From JBGAJN01 sp044224905 (GTDB lineage: Bacteria; Verrucomicrobiota; Verrucomicrobiia; Limisphaerales; JBGAJN01), in the NCBI GenBank assembly GCA_044224905.1, contig JBGAJN010000002.1, forward strand, positions 1,736,001 through 1,800,000: 64,000 nucleotides of DNA. Direction: 5' to 3'. The notes below the pieces were generated by a model. That model saw only the letters and a list, made by a program, of their open reading frames with translations, was not told the DNA's origin and did not search any database. Numbering within the stretch: position 1 is the first letter of the stretch; each line of letters begins with the position of its first letter. Of the stretch, positions 1-7,899 are shown piece by piece. A program made the translations under genes and the position numbers.

Positions 1-832
1 CTGCCAGCAAGGGAACTTCTTGAGGGAGGAGTTCGCGCAGGCGCACCAGTTCGCTCTCGAGTCGTGAATCGTCCTCGGGATAAACGACGCTCAGTGCAAC
101 GGCGCGGGCTCGATTCTGCTTGGCCGCGCCGGCGATCTCGGCCGCGGGGAGGCTTGCGCCCAGATAGGTCACGTGCCAGCCGAGATTCGCTGCCGCTGCG
201 GCAACTAACAAGGCGCCCAGCTCGTGCAACTGACCCGCAGGCGTAGCAACAAGCAGTGTCGGCGCATTCTCAGAACCGCCGAAGGGTTTTGAAGCATGGC
301 CGAGGAAAATCTTGATCATCGCCGTGGCGAAGTGTTCATGCGCCGCCGTGATGGTTCCATTCCGCCAGAGTTCCCCGATCGTTTGCGCGAGGGGAGCGAT
401 GACGTGCTGGAGCAATCCAAATGCTCCCAGCGCGGTCTCTGCACGCTTTAGCGCGCTGTCCAGGCCGCGCGAATCGAGCGTCTTCACCGCTTCGATGCAT
501 TCTTCGAGGAGCGAAGGTGTTGTTTGTTTTCCGACAACCGCAGTGACGGGGGCGCCGTTTTTGGGCGTCGTTGTTGTCGCGAGCTTTCGCAATTTGTCAG
601 TCGGAAGTTTCGCCACGTTGCCGATGCTGTGGCCGTCGGTCGTGATATGCCGCAGGAGGTTAAGCCGTTCGATTTGCTCTTCTGAGTAGAGCCGCCGGTT
701 AGTTCCGGTGCGCTCCGGCACCACCGCGCCGTATCGCTTTTCCCAAATTCGAATGACGTGAGCGCTGAGCCCCGTGCGGCGGGCGACCATTTTGATTGCG
801 TGAAGGGCTGCGGCCATAAAGTTAGACAACAT
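1..832 (-). CDS. carH: CarH-type MerR transcriptional regulator with B12-binding photoreceptor domain (partial, C-terminus off the window)
   Basis: This is a light-responsive repressor that in known relatives binds DNA as an adenosylcobalamin tetramer in the dark and falls apart in light. Read on the minus strand, the frame is open from ATG at 832 (or 817) to the window edge, about 277 residues. Residues 10-80 form a MerR winged helix (VARRTGLSAHVIRIWEKRY, then GTNRRLYSEEQ). A helical linker and a cobalamin-binding Rossmann domain follow. The CarH hallmark W-x9-E-H is intact (W156, E166, H167), and H203 in GQLHELG is the expected lower axial ligand of cobalamin, although the usual acidic residue two before it is Gln here. 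The gene diverges from a sigma factor and the carotenoid cluster, the classical CarH/LitR setting. Family and domains are clear. The start is less sure, since no Shine-Dalgarno sequence is visible at either ATG. Confidence 0.9.
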   Translation of the reverse strand, partial: MLSNFMAAALHAIKMVARRTGLSAHVIRIWEKRYGAVVPERTGTNRRLYSEEQIERLNLLRHITTDGHSIGNVAKLPTDKLRKLATTTTPKNGAPVTAVVGKQTTPSLLEECIEAVKTLDSRGLDSALKRAETALGAFGLLQHVIAPLAQTIGELWRNGTITAAHEHFATAMIKIFLGHASKPFGGSENAPTLLVATPAGQLHELGALLVAAAAANLGWHVTYLGASLPAAEIAGAAKQNRARAVALSVVYPEDDSRLESELVRLRELLPQEVPLLA

Positions 833-843
833 TCAGACATTGA
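822..843. promoter_or_regulatory. putative CarH operator, pair 1 (over the carH start)
   Basis: Two 11-bp direct repeats, TTAGACAACAT and TCAGACATTGA, abut. Their ACA cores (826-828 and 837-839) are exactly 11 bp apart. Known CarH operators are tandem 11-bp repeats with a TnnACA core. The pair covers the carH start codon, so it would fit autoregulation. The operator role is inferred. Confidence 0.5.
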
Positions 844-944
844 GATTGGTTTGGCAAGCTAGAATTTTGTTTTGGCTGGGTAAATAGGGCCAATCGCCGA
901 GTGGGATGCCGTTTTGCGTGGTGTCTTTTTCTTGGGAAATAAAT

Positions 945-996
945 TGAGACAACAATTTGACAAGTGGTGAAAGGTTAGACATCTTCTAAACAAGAT
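945..996. promoter_or_regulatory. putative CarH operators, pairs 2 and 3, overlapping a TTGACA -35-like element
   Basis: Two further pairs of TTAGACA-like elements lie in the divergent intergenic region: TGAGACA and TTTGACA (cores 949 and 960), then TTAGACA and CTAAACA (cores 979 and 990). Both pairs have exactly 11 bp between cores, the tandem geometry of CarH binding sites. TTGACA at 957-962 could be a -35 box for the sigma gene, but the -10 region 17 bp downstream (CATCTT) is weak. In characterised CarH promoters the repeats overlap the -35 element, as here. The rest of 844-1168 shows no gene. Confidence 0.5.
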
Positions 997-1168
997 GCTT
1001 TTCGCGAACCACAGTTCTCAATCCCCAAACGCGGTGACCAGCATGTGTTGCAGCGTGAACAGTTGTTGCGGTTCTCGTTCTTATCCGCGCTCGTGGGTTT
1101 TCGTTGTTCTTCACCCGGTGAATCACGCTCCAGCTCTCAAAGAAATCTGATCGCCCAATCATCCCACC

Positions 1169-2254
1169 ATGACATCAACTCAAAATACGACAACCGGCCG
1201 TAGGAATCGCGCTTCGCAATTGCCGACACCTCCGAACTCTAGTCGTGCACGACGAAAGGCTCGTAGTGGCTCCGTGCGCGGTCAGAGGCTAGTGCGCTCG
1301 TCGTCTAACCGTTCGACGAGTATTTCAATTATCCGAAACGAGGTGCGACCTCAGTCCTCAGCATATAAGTTGGCGGGGATTGTTCTGCCGGTTTCGTTAA
1401 CCCCGGTTGAACCTCGGCAAGCGGGTGAGCCGGCCGATTCGCTGACGCTTTACCTTCGCGAGGCGATGCAAGTGGACCTGCTCACTCCGGATCAGGAGAT
1501 CGTGCTCGCGAAACTGATTCAGGCCGGCGACGAGCAGGCTCGCGAGCACATGATCCGCGCGAACCTCCGCCTGGTGGTGAAGATCGCCCGCGAGTACGAG
1601 CACGTCGGGCTTCCGCTTTTGGACCTGATCAATGAGGGAAACCTCGGCCTGATGAAAGCTGTGGAGCGGTTCGATCCAAGTAAGGGGGCGAAGCTCTCGA
1701 CCTACAGCGCATTTTGGATCAAGCAATCCATTCGCAGAGCTTTGGCCAATCAGTCAAAGCTCATTCGGCTTCCAGTTCACGTGGTGGATAAACTTTTCCA
1801 CGTCAGTCGCGCTGCGGCCCGCTTTCAACAATTGCATGGCCGGGAGGCCAGCGAATCCGAGTTGGCCGCCGAACTCGGCATTTCCGCCAGCCGCATTTCC
1901 GAGCTCCGTTCTGTAAGCACGCGGCCGGCGTCTTTGGACGCGCAGTTGGGGGACGATGAGACGTCGCGATATTCTGACATTGTGCCCGATGAGTCCGCCG
2001 CGATGCCGTGGCAGGATATCGACACTGAAGCGACGCACGAAATGCTGCGTGAATTGATTGGCCGTTTGCCCGAGCGCGAGGCCGTGATCCTGCGGAACCG
2101 TTTTGGCTTGGGCGAGACGAAGGAACTCACGCTGGAAGAAATTGGCCGCAAGTTCGGCGTCACGCGGGAGCGCGTTCGACAATTGCAGAATGAGGCGTTG
2201 ACCAAACTCCGCAAAATGGTCGAGGCGCGTCGCGCTACCAGCGTTGCCGCTTGA
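1169..2254 (+). CDS. RpoD-family (group 2-like) RNA polymerase sigma factor
   Basis: A sigma-70 family factor of 361 residues that directs RNA polymerase to a promoter subset. Region 1.2 begins near residue 90 (DSLTLYLREAM). Region 2 carries ANLRLVVKIAREY, DLINEGNLGLMKAVERFD and the -10 recognition stretch STYSAFWIKQSIRRAL. Region 3 follows, and region 4.2 holds the helix-turn-helix LTLEEIGRKFGVTRERVRQLQ. The first 90 residues are basic and low in complexity and replace the long region 1.1 of housekeeping RpoD, so this is more likely an alternative group 2 factor than the primary one. It sits between carH and the carotenoid genes. In Streptomyces, a CarH homologue (LitR) controls a sigma factor that drives carotenoid genes. 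A similar cascade is inferred here. The N-terminal start is uncertain because no clear ribosome binding site precedes ATG 1169. Confidence 0.88.
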   Translation: MTSTQNTTTGRRNRASQLPTPPNSSRARRKARSGSVRGQRLVRSSSNRSTSISIIRNEVRPQSSAYKLAGIVLPVSLTPVEPRQAGEPADSLTLYLREAMQVDLLTPDQEIVLAKLIQAGDEQAREHMIRANLRLVVKIAREYEHVGLPLLDLINEGNLGLMKAVERFDPSKGAKLSTYSAFWIKQSIRRALANQSKLIRLPVHVVDKLFHVSRAAARFQQLHGREASESELAAELGISASRISELRSVSTRPASLDAQLGDDETSRYSDIVPDESAAMPWQDIDTEATHEMLRELIGRLPEREAVILRNRFGLGETKELTLEEIGRKFGVTRERVRQLQNEALTKLRKMVEARRATSVAA

Positions 2255-2310
2255 GTTGGCGGCATCACCCATCGCCCGACAGCTGAATCAACAACCCCAA
2301 CGATAACGCC

Positions 2311-3075
2311 GTGAACGCTCCCACACAAAAGCCAAGCGTGCTGATCTTCGGTGCGACCGGAGGAATCGGCTCGGCGCTTGCGAGACAGCTGGCGTCATTG
2401 GGCTATCGGCTGACGCTGGCCGCCCGCGATTCCGCCAAGCTGGGCGTGCTCGCGGAGGAAATTCACGCCGATTTCGTTTCCCTCGATGTTTTAAATTCCT
2501 CGGCGGTGGATCAATGCGTCACTTCGGTCGTTGAAAAACACGGCAATCTGAACGGGGTAGTGAACTGTGTTGGCTCATTGCTTCTCAAGCCCGCGCACAC
2601 GACCACCGACGAGGAGTGGCTCGAAGTGCTCGCGGCAAATCTCACGTCGTCGTTCTACGTACTCCGTTCGGCGTCGACTCGCATGATGCGCGGTGAAGGG
2701 GGATCGATCGTGCTGATGTCGTCCGCGGTCGCGGAGCGGGGTATGATCAACCACGAAGCGATTGCCGCTGCCAAAGCTGGCGTCGCGGGATTAGCGAAGT
2801 CCGCCGCGGCCAGTTACGCGCGATACAACATTCGCGTGAACTGTGTTGCCCCCGGTTTAACGCGCACGCCGCTGACCTCCGTGCTTACCAAGGTTGAATC
2901 GATGCTTCGCGCCTCCGCAGCGCTGCACCCGCTCGGTCGCATTGGCGAACCGGACGAAGTGGCGAGTGCCATTCGTTGGTTTCTGGACCCGCAACAATCC
3001 TGGGTCACGGGCCAGGTGCTTGCCGTGGACGGCGGCCTCAGCTCTGTCCAGGCGCGTTCGATCCAGCTCTCTTGA
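2311..3075 (+). CDS. SDR-family oxidoreductase-like protein with Ile in place of the catalytic Tyr
   Basis: A 254-residue short-chain dehydrogenase/reductase. The nucleotide-binding motif GATGGIGSALA is near residue 14, the NCVGS stretch corresponds to NNAG, and the C-terminus has the usual VTGQVLAVDGG. The active-site segment reads HEAIAAAKAG, so the lysine of YxxxK is present but the tyrosine position is isoleucine. The upstream serine (LMSSAV) is kept. I recall the same HEAIAAAKAG segment in other SDR-annotated proteins, so this may be a subfamily trait rather than decay. Translation starts at GTG 2311. The gene ends 11 bp before the first carotenoid desaturase, so it is probably co-transcribed with the crt genes. 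Its substrate, and whether it is a redox enzyme at all, cannot be told. Confidence 0.85.
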   Translation: MNAPTQKPSVLIFGATGGIGSALARQLASLGYRLTLAARDSAKLGVLAEEIHADFVSLDVLNSSAVDQCVTSVVEKHGNLNGVVNCVGSLLLKPAHTTTDEEWLEVLAANLTSSFYVLRSASTRMMRGEGGSIVLMSSAVAERGMINHEAIAAAKAGVAGLAKSAAASYARYNIRVNCVAPGLTRTPLTSVLTKVESMLRASAALHPLGRIGEPDEVASAIRWFLDPQQSWVTGQVLAVDGGLSSVQARSIQLS

Positions 3076-3086
3076 TTTCGAAATCT

Positions 3087-4739
3087 ATGACCAAACAAGT
3101 TCTCATCATCGGCGCCGGCCCCGGCGGACTTGCTTCAGCCATTCTCCTCGCCGCGGCGGGCGTGCGCGTGAAAATCATCGAACGCCTTCCGATCATCGGC
3201 GGGCGCACATCGAGCATCGAATCCAACGGATACAAATTCGACCTTGGGCCCACGTTCTTTCTCTATCCGCGCGTGCTCGAAGAAATTTTTCGCACCGCGG
3301 GCACGACCTTGCGCAATGAAGTCGAGATGGTGCGGCTCGATCCGCAATATCGCATTCAATTCGGTTCGGGTGGGCACATTGACGCCACCCCGAGCGTCGC
3401 GCAGATGGAGCGCGAGATTGCCAAGCTCTCGCCCGCCGACGCGCCGGGGTTTAGCCGCTTCCTTGCGGAAAACCGCACCAAGCTCACTCTGATGGAGCCG
3501 TGTCTGGAGAGTGCGTATCTTGGCTGGCAGGACCTCGTTCAGGCGCGCTTGATCAAGATGCTACCAATGCTGCGTCCGCATCAATCGGTCGACACTTATC
3601 TCAAGCGCTTCTTCAAGGACGAGCGCGTCCGGCTCGCGTTTTGTTTCCAATCAAAATATCTCGGCATGTCGCCGTTCCGTTGTCCGAGTTTGTTCAGCAT
3701 TCTCAGCTTTCTGGAATACGAGTACGGCGTATTCCATCCGATCGGTGGCTGCGCGGCGATCACGGCCGCAATGGCGCGCGTCGCGGAGCGTCTCGGCGTG
3801 GAGATTTGTTTGAACGAACCCGTCGAAGAAATTCTCTTCTCCGGCAAACGCGCCGTTGGTGTCCGGACGGCGACCTCAACTCATCGCGCCGACGCTGTTG
3901 TGGTGAACGCCGATTTCGCGCGGGCGATGCAAAAGCTCGTTCCTGATGCGTTGCGCGATCGCTGGACCGACCGGAAACTCGCGAAGAAAAAGTACTCCTG
4001 CTCGACCTTCATGATGTATCTGGGCATCGAAGGTCGCTTCGAACTTCCGCATCACACCATTCATATTGCAGAGGATTACGCGAAGAATCTCGACGATATC
4101 GAGAACAAGCACGTCCTCAGCGAAGACCCGAGCTTCTATGTTCAAAACGCCTGCGTGACCGATCCCGCCCTCGCGCCGCGCGGTCACTCGACGCTCTACG
4201 TTCTCGCGCCGGTCACGCATCAACACGCGAACGTGGATTGGAACAAGGAGCGGGCGCGTTATCGCAATCTGATTCTTCGCCAGATGAAAAAAGCCGGCTA
4301 CGACGGCGTGGAATCGCGTATCCGCTACGAACGCGTGGTCACGCCGGCGGATTGGGATTCGCGCTACGAGATTTATCGCGGCGCGACTTTCAATCTGGCG
4401 CACAGCCTCGACCAAATGTTGCACCTGCGCCCGCGCAATCGCTTTGAAGATCTCGACGGCGTCTACCTCGTCGGTGGTGGAACGCATCCCGGCAGCGGCC
4501 TGCCCGTGATTTTTGAAAGCGCCCGCATCAGCAGTCGTTTGCTGCTCGACGATCTCGGCATCAGCTATCCGCCCGTCGATTCTTTAGGAGCCGGCGGTGA
4601 AAACGAGGTTGCCGCGCAAGCGGGCGCGCGCTCTGGCAACGCGATGGTCGACGCGGTTCAATCATTTGCCCGACTCCTCAACCTTAAAACCGCTCCTATT
4701 GCCGACGAGCGCGCCCATCGTTCCCGCCGCGAATCATGA
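3087..4739 (+). CDS. CrtI-family carotenoid desaturase/oxidase (CrtN/CrtP type), first copy
   Basis: A flavin-dependent amine-oxidase-fold enzyme of 550 residues, homologous to phytoene desaturase and to CrtN/CrtP of C30 pathways. The FAD dinucleotide motif GAGPGGLASAILLAAAG is at residues 8-24, followed by ERLPIIGGRTSSIESNGYKFDLGPT. The C-terminal FAD/substrate signature is YLVGGGTHPGSGLPVIFESA. It would introduce double bonds into a squalene-derived or diapophytoene backbone, or oxidise its end group. Which of the two CrtI homologues here does which step is not decidable by eye. ATG 3087 is preferred over longer options because it directly precedes the FAD motif. The stop TGA overlaps the aldehyde dehydrogenase ATG (ATGA at 4736), which suggests translational coupling. 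The last 60 residues are a poorly conserved tail. Confidence 0.9.
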   Translation: MTKQVLIIGAGPGGLASAILLAAAGVRVKIIERLPIIGGRTSSIESNGYKFDLGPTFFLYPRVLEEIFRTAGTTLRNEVEMVRLDPQYRIQFGSGGHIDATPSVAQMEREIAKLSPADAPGFSRFLAENRTKLTLMEPCLESAYLGWQDLVQARLIKMLPMLRPHQSVDTYLKRFFKDERVRLAFCFQSKYLGMSPFRCPSLFSILSFLEYEYGVFHPIGGCAAITAAMARVAERLGVEICLNEPVEEILFSGKRAVGVRTATSTHRADAVVVNADFARAMQKLVPDALRDRWTDRKLAKKKYSCSTFMMYLGIEGRFELPHHTIHIAEDYAKNLDDIENKHVLSEDPSFYVQNACVTDPALAPRGHSTLYVLAPVTHQHANVDWNKERARYRNLILRQMKKAGYDGVESRIRYERVVTPADWDSRYEIYRGATFNLAHSLDQMLHLRPRNRFEDLDGVYLVGGGTHPGSGLPVIFESARISSRLLLDDLGISYPPVDSLGAGGENEVAAQAGARSGNAMVDAVQSFARLLNLKTAPIADERAHRSRRES

Positions 4740-6295
4740 ACCCTTCCGGTGAACCATCGCCCGTGCGCATTCCCATCCTTTTCAAGGAAGACGAGGCGGA
4801 TGCGGCGGTAGATATCGCGAATGCATTTGTGATCGCTCGCGCGGCCCAAGTGCATTGGGCGCGCATTCCGATGGCTCGCCGTTTGGAGTTGATTCGCGAA
4901 TTTCGCCGTCTCATCGCGGGGAACGCGATTTATCTCGCGGATGCCTCGGCTGCCGCGCGAAGTCGTCCCGCTGCCGAATCCCTCACGGCCGAAGTTCTCC
5001 CACTTGCCGAAGCATGTCGTTTCCTGGAACGCGAATCGACCGTGTTGCTCGCGCCGCGTCGTCTGGGCAAGCGCGGTTTGCCGCTGTGGCTCACGGGCGT
5101 GCGTTCAGAGGTCCATCGCGAGCCTCTGGGTGTCGTGCTCATCATCGGTCCGGGCAACTACCCGTTGCTGTTGCCCGGTGTGCAACTCATTCAAGCACTT
5201 GTGGCGGGTAATGCCGTCGTGCTTAAACCGGGCGTGGGCGGCAGCGCTGCGGCGCGGGCTTTGATCGAACTGGTAATTCGCGCCGGCTTCGATTCGCACC
5301 TCGTCACTTTGTTTCCCGAATCTTCCGCTGCTGCGCGTGCGGCCATCGCGGCGCGTCCCGACAAGGTGCTGTTCACCGGTTCGGCGGCGACCGGCGAAAA
5401 GATTTTATCGCAACTCGCGCCGCAACTCATTCCGGCGACCATGGAATTGAGTGGTTGCGACGCAGTCGTGGTTCGCGCGGACGCTGACCTTGATTTGACG
5501 ATCAAGGCGCTCACGTTCGGTTTGAACCTCAACGCCGGCGCGACGTGCATGGCGCCGAAGCGTGTGTTTGTTGCGCGCTCAGTGGCGACGGAATTGGAAG
5601 GGCGATTGGCGAAGGCCTTCAAGTTGGGCGCGCGAAGCGAAGCCGTGCCAACTGCCGCAGCGGACAAGGAAAGCATCGTCGCCGCAATCGCGACGGAGCG
5701 TTTGCGACCGCTGCTCGACGACGCTTTATCACGCGGCGCTCACTTCATCGCTGGCGGGGTGACGCCTGATGGTTTGGTGCGCTTGCCCGTGATTCTCGGA
5801 GGCGTACATCCGGCATCGCGGTTGTTGCGCGAGGATGTCTTCTTTCCGGTGCTCTGCCTCGTAACGGTCGCCGACGATGCTGAAGCGGTGACACGCGCGA
5901 ACGATTGTCCGTTTGCGCTCGCCGCGAGCATCTTCTCGCAAGACGAAGCCGCCGCACAAAAATTGGCCGCGCAGATAAACGCCGGCATCGTCACCATCAA
6001 CGATCTCGTTGTCCCGTCGGCCGACGCGCGAGTGCCGTTTGGTGGCCGTGGTCGCAGTGGATTCGGGGTCACGCGCGGTGCGGAGGGTTTGCTTGAACTC
6101 ACGACGCCGAAGGTGATCACGCGCAGTCGTGGCTCATTCCGCCCGGCGTTCGACGCGCCGCGGTCTGGTGATCTCGAAATGTTTCAGGCGTATCTCACGC
6201 TCACGCATGGTCGCGGGTTCAAGTTGCGCTTGCGCGCGCTCATCGCGCTCATTCGCACACTTTCACGCAGAGGAAAATCATCTCCACGAGATTAA
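4736..6295 (+). CDS. aldH: aldehyde dehydrogenase of the C30 carotenoid cluster (AldH-like)
   Basis: A 519-residue NAD(P)-dependent aldehyde dehydrogenase. Visible motifs are the cofactor-binding IIGPGNYPLLLPG and VLKPG, the FTGSAATGEKI nucleotide loop, the catalytic Glu region MELSGCDAVVV, the catalytic Cys in NAGATCMAPKRVFV, and a C-terminal PFGGRGRSGFG. In staphyloxanthin-type pathways an aldehyde dehydrogenase converts the terminal carotenal to a carboxylate before sugar and acyl addition. That role is inferred from its place between two CrtI-family genes and upstream of acyl- and glycosyltransferases. It starts at ATG 4736, overlapping the preceding stop, and ends 2 bp before the next start, so it sits in a tight operon. 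Family is certain; substrate is inferred. Confidence 0.9.
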   Translation: MNPSGEPSPVRIPILFKEDEADAAVDIANAFVIARAAQVHWARIPMARRLELIREFRRLIAGNAIYLADASAAARSRPAAESLTAEVLPLAEACRFLERESTVLLAPRRLGKRGLPLWLTGVRSEVHREPLGVVLIIGPGNYPLLLPGVQLIQALVAGNAVVLKPGVGGSAAARALIELVIRAGFDSHLVTLFPESSAAARAAIAARPDKVLFTGSAATGEKILSQLAPQLIPATMELSGCDAVVVRADADLDLTIKALTFGLNLNAGATCMAPKRVFVARSVATELEGRLAKAFKLGARSEAVPTAAADKESIVAAIATERLRPLLDDALSRGAHFIAGGVTPDGLVRLPVILGGVHPASRLLREDVFFPVLCLVTVADDAEAVTRANDCPFALAASIFSQDEAAAQKLAAQINAGIVTINDLVVPSADARVPFGGRGRSGFGVTRGAEGLLELTTPKVITRSRGSFRPAFDAPRSGDLEMFQAYLTLTHGRGFKLRLRALIALIRTLSRRGKSSPRD

Positions 6296-6297
6296 CT

Positions 6298-7878
6298 ATG
6301 AAAACTCCACGCAACGAACGAATCGGTGTCATTGGCGGCGGGCTTGGCGGGCTCGCGGCGGCTTGCACGCTCGCCGCGCGCGGTTACGCCGTCACCCTTT
6401 TCGAACGCAACGACTGGCTCGGCGGCAAGGCCGCGCAACTCGAAGGCGCGGGCTTCCGTTTCGACATGGGGCCAACCATCGTGACGATTCCGTCCGTGCT
6501 GCGCCGTGTCTTCACCGAAGCCGGACGGCGCATGGAGGATTACCTCGACATGGTCCGGCTCGATCCGCAGTGGCGCTGTTTCTTCGAAGACGGCTCGGTG
6601 TTGAATCTCGCGCAAGATCCGCAGCGGATGACCACGGAGCTCGAACGCTTCTCGCCGGGAACCAAGTCGGGTCAACGTTATCTCGACTTCATCAAGTTGA
6701 GCGCGCGGCTGAACGACATCTCGCAGCGCTACTTCTTCTACAAACCGATTGGCGGCTTGCGGGACATGATCGATTTCAAAGCGAGCTTCGATCCCAAGGT
6801 GCTTGGCGACGTGATGGCCATGCGCATGGGGCGCAGCGTGGCGGGCACGGTGCGTTCGTTCACGCCCGACGCGCGCGTCGCGCAGATGATGGATCACTTC
6901 ACCCAGTACGTCGGCTCGTCGCCGTATGGTTCGCCGGCGGTGCTCTGCGGAATTGCCCACATGCAAACCGACGAAGGCATTTGGTATCCGATGGGCGGAA
7001 CGCGCGCGGTGCCGGTCGCGTTGGAGAAACTCGCACGCGAACTCGGCGTCGATATCCGTACCAATACGAAGATTGAAAAGGTTCTCACCGAGGATGGTGC
7101 TGTCACCGGTGTGTTGACGAATCGCGGACAGGAGTTCCGTCTTCGCGCGGTGGTGTCGAATTGCGATTCCGTGCGCACCCATCGCGAGCTGATCAATGGC
7201 AGCGCGGGCGCGAAGTTTGCGATGCGTCGCCATTACGAAGCCGCGTGTTCCGGCGTTGTGCTCTACCTTGGCTTGAACAAACGCTACGAACATCTGGCGC
7301 ATCACGACTTCGTCTTCAGTCGCGACCCGCACGAGGAGTTCGATTGGATTTACAAGAAAGGCGAGCCCGCGCCCGACCCAACTTGCTATCTCGCGGCGAC
7401 CACGTGTAGCGAACCCGGCACCGCGCCGAAAGGTGGCGAAGCGCTCTACGTCCTCGTGCACACGCCGTATCTGCGTCCGCATCACGATTGGAAGAAGATG
7501 CTGCCGGCCTATCGCCAGACGATCCTCGATAAACTCAAGCGCACCGGCGGCATGAAGGACATCGAGTCGCGCATCGTGTTTGAACGCACGCTCACCCCGC
7601 AGGACATCCACGATCGCTATCATGTTCTCGACGGCGCGATTTACGGGCTTGCGAGCCATGGGAAATTTCTCGGCGCGTTCAAGCCGGGAAATCGTTCGCC
7701 CGATCTGCGCGGACTTTACCTCGCGGGCGGTTCGGCACATCCGGGGCCGGGCATGCCGATGGTGCTCATGAGCGGATGGATCGCGGCCGACACCCTCGAC
7801 AAAGACGGCGTCGCCGGACGACATGCGAACGAATCGCGTCCGTCTGAATCAGAGCCCGCCGAAATGCTCACGGCTTAG
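6298..7878 (+). CDS. CrtI-family carotenoid desaturase/oxidase (CrtN/CrtP type), second copy
   Basis: The second CrtI-family flavoenzyme of the cluster, 526 residues. The FAD motif GVIGGGLGGLAAACTLAARG is near residue 10, then ERNDWLGGKAAQLEGAGFRFDMGPT, and the C-terminal signature YLAGGSAHPGPGMPMVLMSG. It is closer in style to bacterial phytoene/diapophytoene desaturases than the first copy (GGKAAQ rather than GGRTSS). Two paralogous CrtI-type enzymes plus an aldehyde dehydrogenase is the usual composition of C30 clusters, one enzyme desaturating and the other oxidising the methyl end. It starts 2 bp after the aldehyde dehydrogenase stop. No frameshift or missing motif is seen. Assigning CrtN versus CrtP needs a phylogeny. 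Confidence 0.92.
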   Translation: MKTPRNERIGVIGGGLGGLAAACTLAARGYAVTLFERNDWLGGKAAQLEGAGFRFDMGPTIVTIPSVLRRVFTEAGRRMEDYLDMVRLDPQWRCFFEDGSVLNLAQDPQRMTTELERFSPGTKSGQRYLDFIKLSARLNDISQRYFFYKPIGGLRDMIDFKASFDPKVLGDVMAMRMGRSVAGTVRSFTPDARVAQMMDHFTQYVGSSPYGSPAVLCGIAHMQTDEGIWYPMGGTRAVPVALEKLARELGVDIRTNTKIEKVLTEDGAVTGVLTNRGQEFRLRAVVSNCDSVRTHRELINGSAGAKFAMRRHYEAACSGVVLYLGLNKRYEHLAHHDFVFSRDPHEEFDWIYKKGEPAPDPTCYLAATTCSEPGTAPKGGEALYVLVHTPYLRPHHDWKKMLPAYRQTILDKLKRTGGMKDIESRIVFERTLTPQDIHDRYHVLDGAIYGLASHGKFLGAFKPGNRSPDLRGLYLAGGSAHPGPGMPMVLMSGWIAADTLDKDGVAGRHANESRPSESEPAEMLTA

Positions 7879-7899
7879 AGCGACTTCGCTTTGACCGAT

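Noticed and set aside
484..840. 118-residue minus-strand open frame
   Set aside because: It is the wrong frame of the carH region. The frame one base over encodes the MerR and B12 domains without a stop to the window edge.
6292..7824. 510-residue open frame on the minus strand
   Set aside because: It is antisense to the second CrtI-family gene, is rich in Arg and His from GC-biased third positions, and has no recognisable motif.
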